A stretch of DNA of 64,000 nt from Nitrosophilus labii (GCF_014466985.1 NZ_AP022826.1:1612001-1676000); one strand, 5' to 3'; counted from the stretch's first letter, positions 47,643-56,881 are shown. Numbers and translations are program-made. Notes: generated by a model from the sequence alone, not told the origin.

Positions 47643-48638
47643 TTAAAATGAAATATATTTTGCCATTTCAACCAATCTGTTTGCATATCCCCACTCATTA
47701 TCATACCAAGACATCACTTTTAGAAGATTACCGTCAACCACCTGAGTCAAGTCCAAAGCAACCACGGAACTGTAACTACAGTTTAAAAAATCCCCTGATA
47801 CTCTAAACTCTTCATCTATCCCCAAAATTCCATTCATATCATTTTGAGAATAAATTTTAAAAAGCTCATTTACCTCTTCTTTTGAGACATTTTTTGATAA
47901 AATAACATCAAAATCGAGCAGCGAAACGTTAGGCACAGGAACTCTAACACTTCTGCCATCAAGTTTACCGTTTAATTTAGGCAAAACCCTTCCGATCGCT
48001 TTTGCCGCACCTGTTGTAGTCGGGATCATATTTACGGCCGCCGCACGAGAACGTCTGGGATCACGTTTATGAAAATTGTCCAAAAGATTTTGGTCATTTG
48101 TATAACTGTGAATTGTCGTTATGTTCCCTTTTTCTATGCCAAAATGTTTATCCAAAATTTTTGCTATCGGGGCTAAACAGTTTGTTGTACAGCTTGCGTT
48201 TGAAATGATACTCTCACCTTTATACTCATCAGCATTTACGCCTAAAACGTATGTTGAAGTATCATCATTAGCCGGTGCGGAAATGATAACTTTTTTGATA
48301 CCCTTTTTTATATGGTGTTTAACCTCATCAGAAGTCAAAAAAAGACCACTACACTCCAAAACCACGTCAGCACCAGATTTTGCAAAATCAAGGTTTTGAG
48401 GATCACTCTCATTAAAAAAAGGTATCTTTTTATCATCTATAATCAAATTTTTTTCATCAAATCTTATCTCTTTTTCCAAACCGCTATGAACCGTATCATG
48501 TTTTAAAAGATATGCAGCACTTTTAACAGGAATAATATCATTTATAGCCGCAAGTTCTACGTCTTTGTCTTTTAAAATCACTCTTGCTACACTTCTTCCG
48601 ATACGTCCAAAACCGTTTATAGCAATCTTTATTGCCAC
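47643..48638 (-). CDS. gapA: Glyceraldehyde-3-phosphate dehydrogenase
   Basis: A 331-residue GAPDH. The dinucleotide loop is INGFGRIGRSVARV, with an Asp in AAINDI that favours NAD; the catalytic cysteine is in SNASCTTNCLAPIA and the histidine in TTIHSYTNDQ. The C-terminal WYDNEWGYANRLVEM is standard. First gene of the gapA-pgk-tpiA-fabI operon, divergent from nadD. Confidence 0.97.
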   Translation of the reverse strand: MAIKIAINGFGRIGRSVARVILKDKDVELAAINDIIPVKSAAYLLKHDTVHSGLEKEIRFDEKNLIIDDKKIPFFNESDPQNLDFAKSGADVVLECSGLFLTSDEVKHHIKKGIKKVIISAPANDDTSTYVLGVNADEYKGESIISNASCTTNCLAPIAKILDKHFGIEKGNITTIHSYTNDQNLLDNFHKRDPRRSRAAAVNMIPTTTGAAKAIGRVLPKLNGKLDGRSVRVPVPNVSLLDFDVILSKNVSKEEVNELFKIYSQNDMNGILGIDEEFRVSGDFLNCSYSSVVALDLTQVVDGNLLKVMSWYDNEWGYANRLVEMAKYISF

Positions 48639-48764
48639 CTTTTACCTTTACAAAAAATTTTGCCTATTTTATCCAAAAAAAGATAAAATTTAAGTGAGTA
48701 TTTAAGTTTTAAATTTTCAATTACTAAACAACTAATAATTTTAACCACTTAACTAAGGATAAAA

Positions 48765-49328
48765 ATGAAAATAGCAGTTTTCGGCGGAAGTTTTGATCCT
48801 ATCCATATCGGGCATATCAGGGTTATAGAGGAAGCTCTAAAAACTCTGGATATAGATCTGCTTGTAGTAGTTCCGGCATTTTTAAATCCATTTAAAAAAA
48901 GTTTTACTGCCCCTCCAAATCTTAGAGCAAAATGGATAAAAAAAGCTTTAATGATTTATAAAAAAGTTAAAATCTGCCCTTTTGAGATTGAAAACAACAG
49001 ACCAACATATATGATAGAAACAGTTTATCATCTACAAAAACTATATAAACCTTCAAAAATATATCTAATAATTGGAGCTGATAATCTAAAATCTTTACAT
49101 AAATGGTACAAATACAAAAATTTAAAATCAAAAGTCGAGTTTGTAGTTGCAAAACGAGGACGAGAAAAAATCCCGTTAAAATATAAAATTTTAAATGTTA
49201 ATGTTCCTATAAGCGCCACAGCGCTTAGAAAGAGGATAATTAGAAGATTTTTACCGAAAATTGTGGCTGATGAAATAGTTAGATTTTATAAGCAAAGAAG
49301 CAGTAAAGAGCGTGGGTGTAAGTGCTGA
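48765..49328 (+). CDS. nadD: Nicotinate-nucleotide adenylyltransferase
   Basis: A 187-residue nucleotidyltransferase with the signature FGGSFDPIHIGHIRVIEEAL and the C-terminal VPISATALRKRI. It makes deamido-NAD from NaMN. The ATG follows an AAGGA site. The last residues (ERGCKC, stop) are encoded by GTGGGTGTAAGTGCTGAGTC, which is already in the words of the repeat tract that follows, so the natural C-terminus may have been replaced by repeat sequence. Confidence 0.94.
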   Translation: MKIAVFGGSFDPIHIGHIRVIEEALKTLDIDLLVVVPAFLNPFKKSFTAPPNLRAKWIKKALMIYKKVKICPFEIENNRPTYMIETVYHLQKLYKPSKIYLIIGADNLKSLHKWYKYKNLKSKVEFVVAKRGREKIPLKYKILNVNVPISATALRKRIIRRFLPKIVADEIVRFYKQRSSKERGCKC

Positions 49329-49542
49329 GTCGATAGTCGTTAGTTGTTTGTTAGTAGTCAGTAGTGGGGAGTGTGGGTTTGGGCGTGAGAGTGGATCGTC
49401 CCTTGCTCCTTATCACTCATCACTAATCGCTAATCACGCTTGATGAATTACTAAGAAATAAGGATGAATGAAGAAGGCTGAAGGATGAAGGATAAAGTTT
49501 CAAGTTTTAAGTTTGAAGTATTTAGCTTAAAACTTAAATTAT
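49306..49542. repeat. Long period-7 tract from the nadD 3' end to the IS element
   Basis: Heptamers AGTCGAT, AGTCGTT, AGTTGTT, AGTCAGT and AGTGGGG follow the nadD end, then TCACTCATCACTAATCGC words, GAAGGATGAAGGATAAAG, and finally AAGTTTTAAGTTT with its complement AAAACTTAAA. There is no gene in this 214-base gap. AGTCGTTAGT recurs in reverse complement near 990 and 57,050. The IS copy inserted at its right end. Confidence 0.8.
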
Positions 49543-49588
49543 GGGACTGTAAAATAAACTGTGTAAACCACCTAAAGCCCTTAAAACC

Positions 49589-50455
49589 TTAGCGTGTATA
49601 TTTTTGCATAATTTCACTGAAAAATATACAAAGCTGAGGATAGATTTCACTCCAGCTTCTGATTTTTGTATTACTCCATTTGTGCTGTACCTCCTGTGTG
49701 GCAAGATAAAGAAGCTTAAAAGCTGAATCGATGGTTGGAAAAGAACCCACAGACTTTGTTCTTTTTTTAATATTTGAATTTATCGATTCTATGGGATTTG
49801 TCGTATAAATCAGTTTTCTTATAGCTTGGGGATATTTAAAAAATGTAGATAGCTCATTCCAGTTAGATTGCCAAGACTGGGTAATATGGGGATATTTTTG
49901 ACCCCATTTGTCATTAAAATTTGTAAGAGCAAGCTCTGCTTCTTCTTCGGTTGATGAAGTGTAGATACTCTTTAAATCTTTAGCTACCTCTTTTCTATCT
50001 TTCCAAGATACAAATTTTAGGCTATTTCTGATCTGGTGTACAATACATCTTTGAATTTCTGCCTTTGGATAAACTGCCTCTATAGCCTCTTTAAATCCAT
50101 TTAGTCCGTCTATTGCAAATATCAATACATCTTCAACACCTCTGTTTTTTATCTCATTTAAAAGTGTTAACCACTGTTTAGAACTTTCATTTTCACCTAT
50201 CCATATACCAAGAATATCTTTTTTCCCTTCAAGAGTTATGCCTAGCATTATATATGCAGCAATATTTTTAACTACTCTATCCACTCTTATTTTTAAAACT
50301 GTAGCATCCATAAATATTATCGGATATATTGCCTCTAGCGGACGACTATGCCACTCTTTTGCCTTATCTATTATTGCTTCTGTTATATTGGAAATTGTCT
50401 GAATAGAAAGTTCATACCCATATAAATCATCAAGATGGTGTTGAAATCTGTTCAC
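49589..50455 (-). CDS. IS256-type transposase, C-terminal reading frame (left copy)
   Basis: A 288-residue frame starting at GTG (MNRFQHHLDDLYGYELSIQTISN). It contains the whole DDE catalytic domain of the mutator/IS256 family: first Asp in IFMDATVLKIR, second Asp in FAIDGLNGFKEAI and Glu in TTNPIESINSNIKK, plus the QRCIVHQIRNSLKF stretch. In intact relatives this is joined to the N-terminal part in one frame. Here it overlaps the first frame by 26 bases in +1. An AAAGGGATGA site precedes the GTG, so separate translation is possible. Confidence 0.88.
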   Translation of the reverse strand: MNRFQHHLDDLYGYELSIQTISNITEAIIDKAKEWHSRPLEAIYPIIFMDATVLKIRVDRVVKNIAAYIMLGITLEGKKDILGIWIGENESSKQWLTLLNEIKNRGVEDVLIFAIDGLNGFKEAIEAVYPKAEIQRCIVHQIRNSLKFVSWKDRKEVAKDLKSIYTSSTEEEAELALTNFNDKWGQKYPHITQSWQSNWNELSTFFKYPQAIRKLIYTTNPIESINSNIKKRTKSVGSFPTIDSAFKLLYLATQEVQHKWSNTKIRSWSEIYPQLCIFFSEIMQKYTR

Positions 50456-50804
50456 TCATCCCTTTTGCATATAAAGACAAAATTAAATCTTCTGTCCCCT
50501 TTATGAGAGTCTGTCGCTTCTTGATAAGCTTTGGTTCGAAGGTAGCGTTTCTGTCTCTTGGTATCTTAACCTCTATATCCCCATATTTGGACTTTAAAGT
50601 TTTTTCACTGTACCCATTACGATAATTTGGATTATCTGAAACTTGATGCTTCTCATATCCTAAATGCTCAGTTAACTCTACTTCTGTAGCAGTCTGATAA
50701 ACCTCTTTTAAAAGACCTTTGAATTCTTCCAAGATCTCATCAATATCTATCCCCTTTCCCTCTTTGATAGCTTTTTTTACCTCTTCTGTATTGATATACC
50801 TCAT
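50430..50804 (-). CDS. IS256-type transposase, N-terminal reading frame (left copy)
   Basis: A 124-residue frame beginning MRYINTEEVKKAIKEGKG. It carries the family's N-terminal region with TEVELTEHLGYEKHQ, NYRNGYSEKTLKSKYGDIEVKIPRDRN and LYAKGMSEQ, then changes frame and ends at ISTPS. Relatives read through from GMS-x-x-x to FQxHLDDLYG, so two bases appear to be missing at the junction. It would supply the DNA-binding half only. Confidence 0.88.
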   Translation of the reverse strand: MRYINTEEVKKAIKEGKGIDIDEILEEFKGLLKEVYQTATEVELTEHLGYEKHQVSDNPNYRNGYSEKTLKSKYGDIEVKIPRDRNATFEPKLIKKRQTLIKGTEDLILSLYAKGMSEQISTPS

Positions 50805-50890
50805 TGTGTAAATCCTTTTTATTCTTTAATTTTATCTAATCTTTTTATAAGGATTTACACAGTTATTTTTACACTCCCGAAATTATTGAA

Positions 50891-50928
50891 ACTTATACTA
50901 ATTCCCAATTCCTAATGTCTAATATTCC
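50891..50928. repeat. Short period-7 tract over the rsfS stop codon
   Basis: ATTCCCA, ATTCCTA, ATGTCTA and ATATTCC follow in phase. The rsfS stop (50919-50921) lies inside it, so the last Gly-Glu-Tyr codons are shared with the repeat. Confidence 0.55.
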
Positions 50929-51254
50929 CCTTTTCTTATCTCTTCCAAAAACTCTTCAATATTGTATCTTTTTCTATAGGCTTCCGTCATTATATGAACT
51001 ATCATATCTCCAAGATCTATAACAACCCAGTCATCGCTAGTTTGCACTTTTAAAAACTCTTCTCCCTCAGGTTTTAGCTTCTCTTTCAAAAAATCCAAAA
51101 GGGCTGTTGTATGTTTATCTCCTAATGACGTTCCAATTACTACAAAATCTACAAAATATCCTTTATCTTTTAGATCAAAGATTTGTACATCTTCAGCTTT
51201 TTTATCTTCTAATAGCTCTTTGATTCTTTTAGCTCTTTCTTCAACACTCTTCAT
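50919..51254 (-). CDS. rsfS: Ribosomal silencing factor RsfS (Iojap family)
   Basis: A 111-residue Iojap protein. Conserved parts are KAEDVQIFDLKDKGYFVDFVVIGTSLG in outline, DDWVVIDLGDMIVHIMTEAYRKRYNIEEF. It binds L14 and blocks subunit joining when nutrients are short. In relatives it is usually next to nadD; here an IS element and repeat tracts separate the two, and the genes are convergent. It lies downstream of argS. Confidence 0.93.
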   Translation of the reverse strand: MKSVEERAKRIKELLEDKKAEDVQIFDLKDKGYFVDFVVIGTSLGDKHTTALLDFLKEKLKPEGEEFLKVQTSDDWVVIDLGDMIVHIMTEAYRKRYNIEEFLEEIRKGEY

Positions 51255-51267
51255 TTATCCTCCAAGT

Positions 51268-51357
51268 TAACATTGAACAGTAATCAGTGAGCAGCGGTCA
51301 GTGAATAGTACTCGTCACTCATCACTCATCACCCGTCACTCATCACTGATTACTAAC
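51268..51357. repeat. Period-7 fold-back repeat between argS and rsfS
   Basis: The tract is in phase seven throughout: CAGTAAT, CAGTGAG, CAGCGGT, CAGTGAA on the left and CGTCACT, CATCACT, CATCACC, GATTACT on the right. AGTAATCAGTGA (51279-51290) pairs perfectly with TCACTGATTACT (51343-51354). It starts at the argS stop codon. Confidence 0.85.
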
Positions 51358-52944
51358 CTACATCCTTTTTTTTGCTTCTATCCCCAAAAGTCTTAGTCCT
51401 ACTCTAATAGAAAGCGCAGTTACGGAAAATAGTTTTAAAAGTTTCTCTTCTTCATGTGAGCCTATAACTTTGTGTTCATTATAAAATCTATGAAACTCTG
51501 AAGCCAAAGCTTTAAGATAGTCTGTAACTTTTTGAAGCTCTCTCTTTTCAAAAGCATCTTCGATAACTTCAGGCAACAGTAGCGAAATAAACAGAAGATT
51601 TTTAGCATCTTCTTTAAGATCTTTTAACTCTACATCATATACGTCTTCAAAATTTTTACCGGCCTTTTCAAAAATAGAGTTTACTCTTGCGTGAGCATAG
51701 TTAATATAATAAACAGGGTTTGAAGAGTCCTCTTTTTTCAAAAGATCCACATCAAACTCAAGATGTGTATCAGCTTTCTTACTCAAAAACATAAATCTTA
51801 AAGCATCTGCTCCAATATCTTCTACAACATCACCCATTAAGATAAAATTACCGGCGCGTTTACTCATTTTGTAAGGTTCTCCGCCCTTAAGCAAAGAGAC
51901 CATCTGGGCTAAAATTATCTCAAGTTTGTCAGCGTCGAAAGCTAAAAATCTTATAGCTGCTTTTACTCTAGCAATATATCCGTGATGATCTGCTCCCCAG
52001 ATATTTATATATCTGTCATAACCTCTTTTAAATTTTTCGTAATGATAGATTATATCGCCTGCAAGATAGGTAGGACGTCCATCCTCTCTTACTACGACTC
52101 TATCTTTTTCATCGCCATACTGAGTCGATTTTAGCCAAACTTTTCCATCTTTATGATAAACAGCTCCCGCCTCTTCTAAAACCTCCAAAACTTTAGGCCA
52201 CTTCTCATAAAGTTCTTTTTCACTTACAAAAGTATCAAACTCTATTCCTACTCTTTTTAGATCCGCTTTGATAAGCTCCATCATCTTGTCTTTAGCCCAT
52301 GTTGAGAGCTTTGGTATAAAAACTTCGTCAACAAAAATTTCACTTCCAAAATGCTCAGCTGCCTCTTTGGCAAGTTCGATGATATACTCACCCCTATAAT
52401 ACTCTTGGGGCCATTTTGTTTCAAGCTTTAAGATATTTTCTCTTCCGGCAAGATATATGGAAAGTCCCAAAAGATATATCTGATTTCCAGCATCATTTAT
52501 ATAATACTCTTTAATTATCTTATATCCAAGATGTTTGCCTATTCTTGAAAGCGCATCACCAATAACTGCTCCTCTTGCATGACCTATATGAAGAGGCCCT
52601 GTAGGATTAGCGCTAACAAACTCCAAAAGAATATTCTTATCTTTAAAATCTGCACCGAACTTCTCTTCATTTTTAAGAGCCCAAGTAGCATACTCATCTA
52701 AAAAGTTTTCGCTAAGTTTGAAATTTATATACCCTTTTACCGCTTCCACATTTTCAAATATCTCTTCACCTTTAAAAATATTGGCCAGTTCGTCAGCTAT
52801 AATCATCGGCGATTTTCTTAACTCTTTAGCTAACGAAAAGGCAATAGGAGTGGCATAATGTCCAAATGCTCTATCTTTAGGTTTTTCCAAAACCATAGGT
52901 TTATCTATATGCTTTGTAAGTATTTGAAGAACTTTTTTTCTCAA
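51358..52944 (-). CDS. argS: Arginyl-tRNA synthetase
   Basis: A 528-residue class I synthetase. The HIGH motif is in [22 protein letters not shown] and the KMSKS-like motif in [17 protein letters not shown]; the C-terminal DALR domain ends [22 protein letters not shown] and beyond. It charges tRNA-Arg. The stop codon abuts a repeat tract. The order argS-tatA-gmk-polyE is as in Helicobacter pylori. Confidence 0.97.
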   Translation of the reverse strand: MRKKVLQILTKHIDKPMVLEKPKDRAFGHYATPIAFSLAKELRKSPMIIADELANIFKGEEIFENVEAVKGYINFKLSENFLDEYATWALKNEEKFGADFKDKNILLEFVSANPTGPLHIGHARGAVIGDALSRIGKHLGYKIIKEYYINDAGNQIYLLGLSIYLAGRENILKLETKWPQEYYRGEYIIELAKEAAEHFGSEIFVDEVFIPKLSTWAKDKMMELIKADLKRVGIEFDTFVSEKELYEKWPKVLEVLEEAGAVYHKDGKVWLKSTQYGDEKDRVVVREDGRPTYLAGDIIYHYEKFKRGYDRYINIWGADHHGYIARVKAAIRFLAFDADKLEIILAQMVSLLKGGEPYKMSKRAGNFILMGDVVEDIGADALRFMFLSKKADTHLEFDVDLLKKEDSSNPVYYINYAHARVNSIFEKAGKNFEDVYDVELKDLKEDAKNLLFISLLLPEVIEDAFEKRELQKVTDYLKALASEFHRFYNEHKVIGSHEEEKLLKLFSVTALSIRVGLRLLGIEAKKRM

Positions 52945-52969
52945 ATTTTATCCTTTTTTAAAGGTGTGA

Positions 52970-53033
52970 AAGTGGAGTATGGAGTATGGAGTTTGTATCA
53001 AATAATACTCCCTACTCCATACTCCTTACTTAA
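52970..53033. repeat. Period-7 fold-back repeat between tatA and argS
   Basis: GGAGTAT, GGAGTAT, GGAGTTT, GTATCAA, ATAATAC, TCCCTAC, TCCATAC and TCCTTAC run in one seven-base phase across the whole fold. The left arm (52974-52992) pairs with the right arm (53007-53025) at 18 of 19 positions. It forms the argS mRNA leader. Confidence 0.9.
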
Positions 53034-53035
53034 AA

Positions 53036-53275
53036 TTATGCTTCTTTTTTCTCGGTAGTTTTTGAAGTTTCAGCAGTCTCTTCTTTGCCCTCTATCTCTT
53101 TTTTTGTTTCAGTTTTCGCAACAGTTGCCTCTTCTTCATCCTCTTTCATCGCTTTTTTGAAATTTTTAATCCCGCTACCTAAACCTTTTGCAAGTTCAGG
53201 AATTTTTTTAGCTCCAAAAAGTAAAACAACAATTGCTAGAATTATCAACAATTCCGGCATACTTGGCATTCCCAT
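53036..53275 (-). CDS. tatA: Sec-independent protein translocase TatA
   Basis: A 79-residue TatA/E protein. One membrane helix ([21 protein letters not shown]) is followed by the hinge and amphipathic helix [16 protein letters not shown], then an acidic-lysine tail. TatA oligomers form the pore that exports folded proteins with twin-arginine signals. TatB and TatC are not in this window. The ribosome site is AAAGGAG. Confidence 0.95.
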   Translation of the reverse strand: MGMPSMPELLIILAIVVLLFGAKKIPELAKGLGSGIKNFKKAMKEDEEEATVAKTETKKEIEGKEETAETSKTTEKKEA

Positions 53276-53357
53276 ACTATCTCCTTTTAAAATTTAACGT
53301 AATTATAGCTTATAATACTACATTTTTTTAACTAATAAAAGTATAAAAATTTTTATC

Positions 53358-53975
53358 TTAACTCTCTTTCCACTCCCAAATAAGTGATTGTATATCATCT
53401 TTGGAAAATTTCAATCTCGAAGCTTTTGCGATAGACAATATAAAATCTTTTGCTCTGTTAAAATCGTCATTAATTAAAACAAAATCGAACTCTCCTATCC
53501 TTTTCATCTCTTCTGCAGCGTTTTTAAGCCTTTTTTGTATCGTCTCTTCGCTATCGGTACCTCTTTTTTGAAGTCTCTTTTTAAGCTCGCTTATAGATGG
53601 TGTGGTTACGAAAACAGAAGTGGTAATATCGTCAAATTTTTTTCTTATACTCTCATGACCTTGAACATCGATATCAAAAACCACCAGTTTACCTTCTTGA
53701 AGCGCTTCAAAAACAGGTTTCAAAGATGTACCGTAGTAGTTGCCGTGAACTTCGGCCCACTCCAAAAAAAGACCCTTTTTGATATCATTTTCAAACTCAT
53801 CTTTCGTGACGAAATAGTAGTTTACACCATCTACTTCTCCCTCTCTTTTTTCTCTCGTTGTTGTCGATATACTAAAATATACATCCTCAAAATTTTTTAG
53901 TATCTCATTTATCAAAGAACTCTTTCCAGCCCCGCTAGGACCGGATATTACAAACAAACTCCCTCTTTTTCTCAT
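53358..53975 (-). CDS. gmk: Guanylate kinase
   Basis: A 205-residue GMP kinase. The P-loop is ISGPSGAGKSSLINEIL, the GMP-binding part ISTTTREKREGEVDGVNYYFV, and the lid region KKRLQKRGTDSEETIQKRL. It phosphorylates GMP to GDP. It overlaps the upstream polyE gene by four bases and leads towards tatA. Confidence 0.96.
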   Translation of the reverse strand: MRKRGSLFVISGPSGAGKSSLINEILKNFEDVYFSISTTTREKREGEVDGVNYYFVTKDEFENDIKKGLFLEWAEVHGNYYGTSLKPVFEALQEGKLVVFDIDVQGHESIRKKFDDITTSVFVTTPSISELKKRLQKRGTDSEETIQKRLKNAAEEMKRIGEFDFVLINDDFNRAKDFILSIAKASRLKFSKDDIQSLIWEWKES

Positions 53976-54874
53976 CTCTTTTTCTTCTTCTTTTTGTTGA
54001 AATTTATTTTTATAGTTATCTCCATCCCATCTAGCAGTTCTCTGACGGTATAAAGATCCAAAACTCCCATCAAGGCTTTTATTTTTTCTTCGCTGCTATA
54101 CTCCTCTTTTAACGGTTTTGGCTCTTCGTTTTTTTTGTACTCTTCTACTTTTTCCAAAATTGACGGCTTCTCTTCTCTCTCTTCTTTAATAGCGCTATCC
54201 CCGATAGACTCTTCCTCTGTATCTTGAACCTCTTTTGTTGCAATCTCTTTTTCATCTTCATCTTCTAGCAGTTCTTGAACCTTTTCAAGCTCTTTTTCAT
54301 CAAGAATCCCACTCTTATCAAGATGATCTTCGTTAATAAACGGCTCTTCTTCCTCCTCTTCCTCAAACTGTACTATATTTTCTTTCGGCTCTTCTTTAGT
54401 TTCTTGAGTTTTTGATTCAAATTCGGGCTCTTTTTCCTCTTCGTTGAGAGTTAAAATGTTTAGTTCAGCCTCAGCTTCGGAACTATCTTGTTCAGATACT
54501 TCTTCAGTAAGTTCCTTATCGAGCTGTTCTTCAGTTTGCTCTTTTTTGATGAACTCTATCTTAGATTTTATTCCTCTTAAAAGCTCTATTAAATCAGTAG
54601 GTAAAAACGGCTTTATAAGAGTAAAATCAAACCCTTCTATATTCTCATTTTTTAAAGAAGTTATAATTCCTATCTGCTCAAAATCTATACTTCTTTTTAT
54701 CTCTTTTAAAAAATTTTCGTCATACATCTCATCATCAAGTATGACAACTTCATAATGCCCTTTTGGAAGCTCATAAACGTTATCACACTCAAAAACCTCA
54801 AAGCCTATCTTTGGAGCGCTTAATTTTAGCATTCTAGATACGACCGGGTTTTTATTGATTAAAAGAAGATTCAT
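53972..54874 (-). CDS. Glutamate-rich protein with receiver-like N-terminus (HP0322 'poly E-rich' type)
   Basis: A 300-residue protein. Residues 1-100 resemble a CheY-like receiver: LLINKNPVVSRMLKLSAPKIGF, then VVILDDEMYDENFL with an Asp pair, and FTLIKPFLPTDLIELL with the conserved Lys. Residues 110-250 are highly acidic and disordered, including runs of Glu (FEEEEEEEPF). The C-terminus returns to a helix (IKALMGVLDLYTVRELLDGMEIT) and a lysine block. Helicobacter pylori has a poly-E protein (HP0322) in the same place, before gmk. Function unknown. Confidence 0.8.
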   Translation of the reverse strand: MNLLLINKNPVVSRMLKLSAPKIGFEVFECDNVYELPKGHYEVVILDDEMYDENFLKEIKRSIDFEQIGIITSLKNENIEGFDFTLIKPFLPTDLIELLRGIKSKIEFIKKEQTEEQLDKELTEEVSEQDSSEAEAELNILTLNEEEKEPEFESKTQETKEEPKENIVQFEEEEEEEPFINEDHLDKSGILDEKELEKVQELLEDEDEKEIATKEVQDTEEESIGDSAIKEEREEKPSILEKVEEYKKNEEPKPLKEEYSSEEKIKALMGVLDLYTVRELLDGMEITIKINFNKKKKKKR

Positions 54875-54992
54875 AACGTCTCCAATTTTTAGGGTAATTA
54901 AGTTTATAATCCCTTAACTTTTGATATATTTTATAATCTTTTTGCTTTAATTACATTAATATCACTATATTGTTTTTATTATAAAAAGGATA

Positions 54993-55514
54993 ATGATGAA
55001 AAAGTTTTTCTTATTTTTATTTTTTTCACTATTTTTATGGGCAGATGAAATTTATATCTTGCCTTATGAGGCAAAACCTGCTCTAGATACTCTTTTAAAA
55101 AGTATAGATTTATCTAAAAATCAAATAGATATAGCAATATACAGTTTTACTAATCGTAAAATCGCAAAACATCTAAAAAAAGCCGCAAAAAGAGGTGTCA
55201 AAATAAGAATAATATTTGACAAAGAGTCCAATCTTTACAACAAAAGAAGCCAACTTAGATATCTTGCAAAATATAAAAATATAAAAACATACATAATTTC
55301 CGGAAAACCGTTTAAAAAAAATGATAGCTACGGTAAAATGCATATGAAACTTATGATTATAGATAACAAAAGAGTGATTTTAGGTTCTGCAAACTACTCT
55401 TATTCGGCTTTTGGCAAAAATTATGAGATTTTATATATAAAAGATGATTATAAAATCGCAAAAAAATGCGAAAAATATTTTGAAAGGATTAAAAGTAAGG
55501 CGCAAGAGTATTAG
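54993..55514 (+). CDS. nucT: NucT-type phospholipase D-family nuclease
   Basis: A 173-residue protein with a signal/anchor (KKFFLFLFFSLFLWADE) and one HKD motif, HMKLMIIDNKRVILGSANYSYSAF. Single-HKD nucleases dimerise to form the active site. NucT of Helicobacter pylori is a membrane-associated nuclease preferring single-stranded DNA and is next to the polyE gene there too. A role in DNA uptake or nucleotide salvage is likely. Two tandem ATGs are possible starts; AAAGGA precedes. Confidence 0.9.
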   Translation: MMKKFFLFLFFSLFLWADEIYILPYEAKPALDTLLKSIDLSKNQIDIAIYSFTNRKIAKHLKKAAKRGVKIRIIFDKESNLYNKRSQLRYLAKYKNIKTYIISGKPFKKNDSYGKMHMKLMIIDNKRVILGSANYSYSAFGKNYEILYIKDDYKIAKKCEKYFERIKSKAQEY

Positions 55515-55583
55515 ATAGTGAGATATTAGTCGTTAGTCTTTAGTTTTTAGTTATTAATTGTTAAATCATTATAGACATTAAAA
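55513..55583. repeat. Period-7 tract after nucT
   Basis: TTAGTCG, TTAGTCT, TTAGTTT, TTAGTTA, TTAATTG and TTAAATC run in phase seven from the nucT stop to the edge of the IS target site. No strong fold-back. Confidence 0.75.
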
Positions 55584-55665
55584 TATATTTAGGGAGTGTA
55601 AATATAACTGTGTAAATCCTTATAAAAAGATTAGATAAAATTAAAGAATAAAAAGGATTTACACA

Positions 55666-56040
55666 ATGAGGTATATCAATACAGAAGAGGTAAAAAAAGC
55701 TATCAAAGAGGGAAAGGGGATAGATATTGATGAGATCTTGGAAGAATTCAAAGGTCTTTTAAAAGAGGTTTATCAGACTGCTACAGAAGTAGAGTTAACT
55801 GAGCATTTAGGATATGAGAAGCATCAAGTTTCAGATAATCCAAATTATCGTAATGGGTACAGTGAAAAAACTTTAAAGTCCAAATATGGGGATATAGAGG
55901 TTAAGATACCAAGAGACAGAAACGCTACCTTCGAACCAAAGCTTATCAAGAAGCGACAGACTCTCATAAAGGGGACAGAAGATTTAATTTTGTCTTTATA
56001 TGCAAAAGGGATGAGTGAACAGATTTCAACACCATCTTGA
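55666..56040 (+). CDS. IS256-type transposase, N-terminal reading frame (right copy)
   Basis: A 124-residue frame with the same protein sequence as its counterpart in the left copy, ending after GMSEQISTPS through the same frameshift. Its ATG follows AAAAGGATTTACACA. As in the left copy it lacks all three catalytic acidic residues. Confidence 0.88.
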   Translation: MRYINTEEVKKAIKEGKGIDIDEILEEFKGLLKEVYQTATEVELTEHLGYEKHQVSDNPNYRNGYSEKTLKSKYGDIEVKIPRDRNATFEPKLIKKRQTLIKGTEDLILSLYAKGMSEQISTPS

Positions 56041-56881
56041 TGATTTATATGGGTATGAACTTTCTATTCAGACAATTTCCAATATAACAGAAGCAATAAT
56101 AGATAAGGCAAAAGAGTGGCATAGTCGTCCGCTAGAGGCAATATATCCGATAATATTTATGGATGCTACAGTTTTAAAAATAAGAGTGGATAGAGTAGTT
56201 AAAAATATTGCTGCATATATAATGCTAGGCATAACTCTTGAAGGGAAAAAAGATATTCTTGGTATATGGATAGGTGAAAATGAAAGTTCTAAACAGTGGT
56301 TAACACTTTTAAATGAGATAAAAAACAGAGGTGTTGAAGATGTATTGATATTTGCAATAGACGGACTAAATGGATTTAAAGAGGCTATAGAGGCAGTTTA
56401 TCCAAAGGCAGAAATTCAAAGATGTATTGTACACCAGATCAGAAATAGCCTAAAATTTGTATCTTGGAAAGATAGAAAAGAGGTAGCTAAAGATTTAAAG
56501 AGTATCTACACTTCATCAACCGAAGAAGAAGCAGAGCTTGCTCTTACAAATTTTAATGACAAATGGGGTCAAAAATATCCCCATATTACCCAGTCTTGGC
56601 AATCTAACTGGAATGAGCTATCTACATTTTTTAAATATCCCCAAGCTATAAGAAAACTGATTTATACGACAAATCCCATAGAATCGATAAATTCAAATAT
56701 TAAAAAAAGAACAAAGTCTGTGGGTTCTTTTCCAACCATCGATTCAGCTTTTAAGCTTCTTTATCTTGCCACACAGGAGGTACAGCACAAATGGAGTAAT
56801 ACAAAAATCAGAAGCTGGAGTGAAATCTATCCTCAGCTTTGTATATTTTTCAGTGAAATTATGCAAAAATATACACGCTAA
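56015..56881 (+). CDS. IS256-type transposase, C-terminal reading frame (right copy)
   Basis: A 288-residue frame with the same protein sequence as in the left copy and a full DDE triad. It begins at GTG in the +1 frame, 26 bases before the first frame ends. Whether the two frames make one protein through slippage, two proteins, or none cannot be told from sequence. Confidence 0.88.
   Translation: MNRFQHHLDDLYGYELSIQTISNITEAIIDKAKEWHSRPLEAIYPIIFMDATVLKIRVDRVVKNIAAYIMLGITLEGKKDILGIWIGENESSKQWLTLLNEIKNRGVEDVLIFAIDGLNGFKEAIEAVYPKAEIQRCIVHQIRNSLKFVSWKDRKEVAKDLKSIYTSSTEEEAELALTNFNDKWGQKYPHITQSWQSNWNELSTFFKYPQAIRKLIYTTNPIESINSNIKKRTKSVGSFPTIDSAFKLLYLATQEVQHKWSNTKIRSWSEIYPQLCIFFSEIMQKYTR

Larger units (their letters stand above)
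49543..50878 (-). mobile_element. IS256-family insertion sequence, left copy
   Basis: A 1,336-bp element. Imperfect terminal inverted repeats of about 27 bp start GGGACTGTAAAATAAACTG at the left end and (reverse strand) GGGAGTGTAAAAATAACTG at the right. The flanks TAAATTAT (49535-49542) and GAAATTAT (50879-50886) agree at seven of eight bases, a slightly decayed target duplication. Apart from a T/A difference in the terminal repeat it appears the same as the right copy, including the same frameshifted transposase. Confidence 0.93.
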
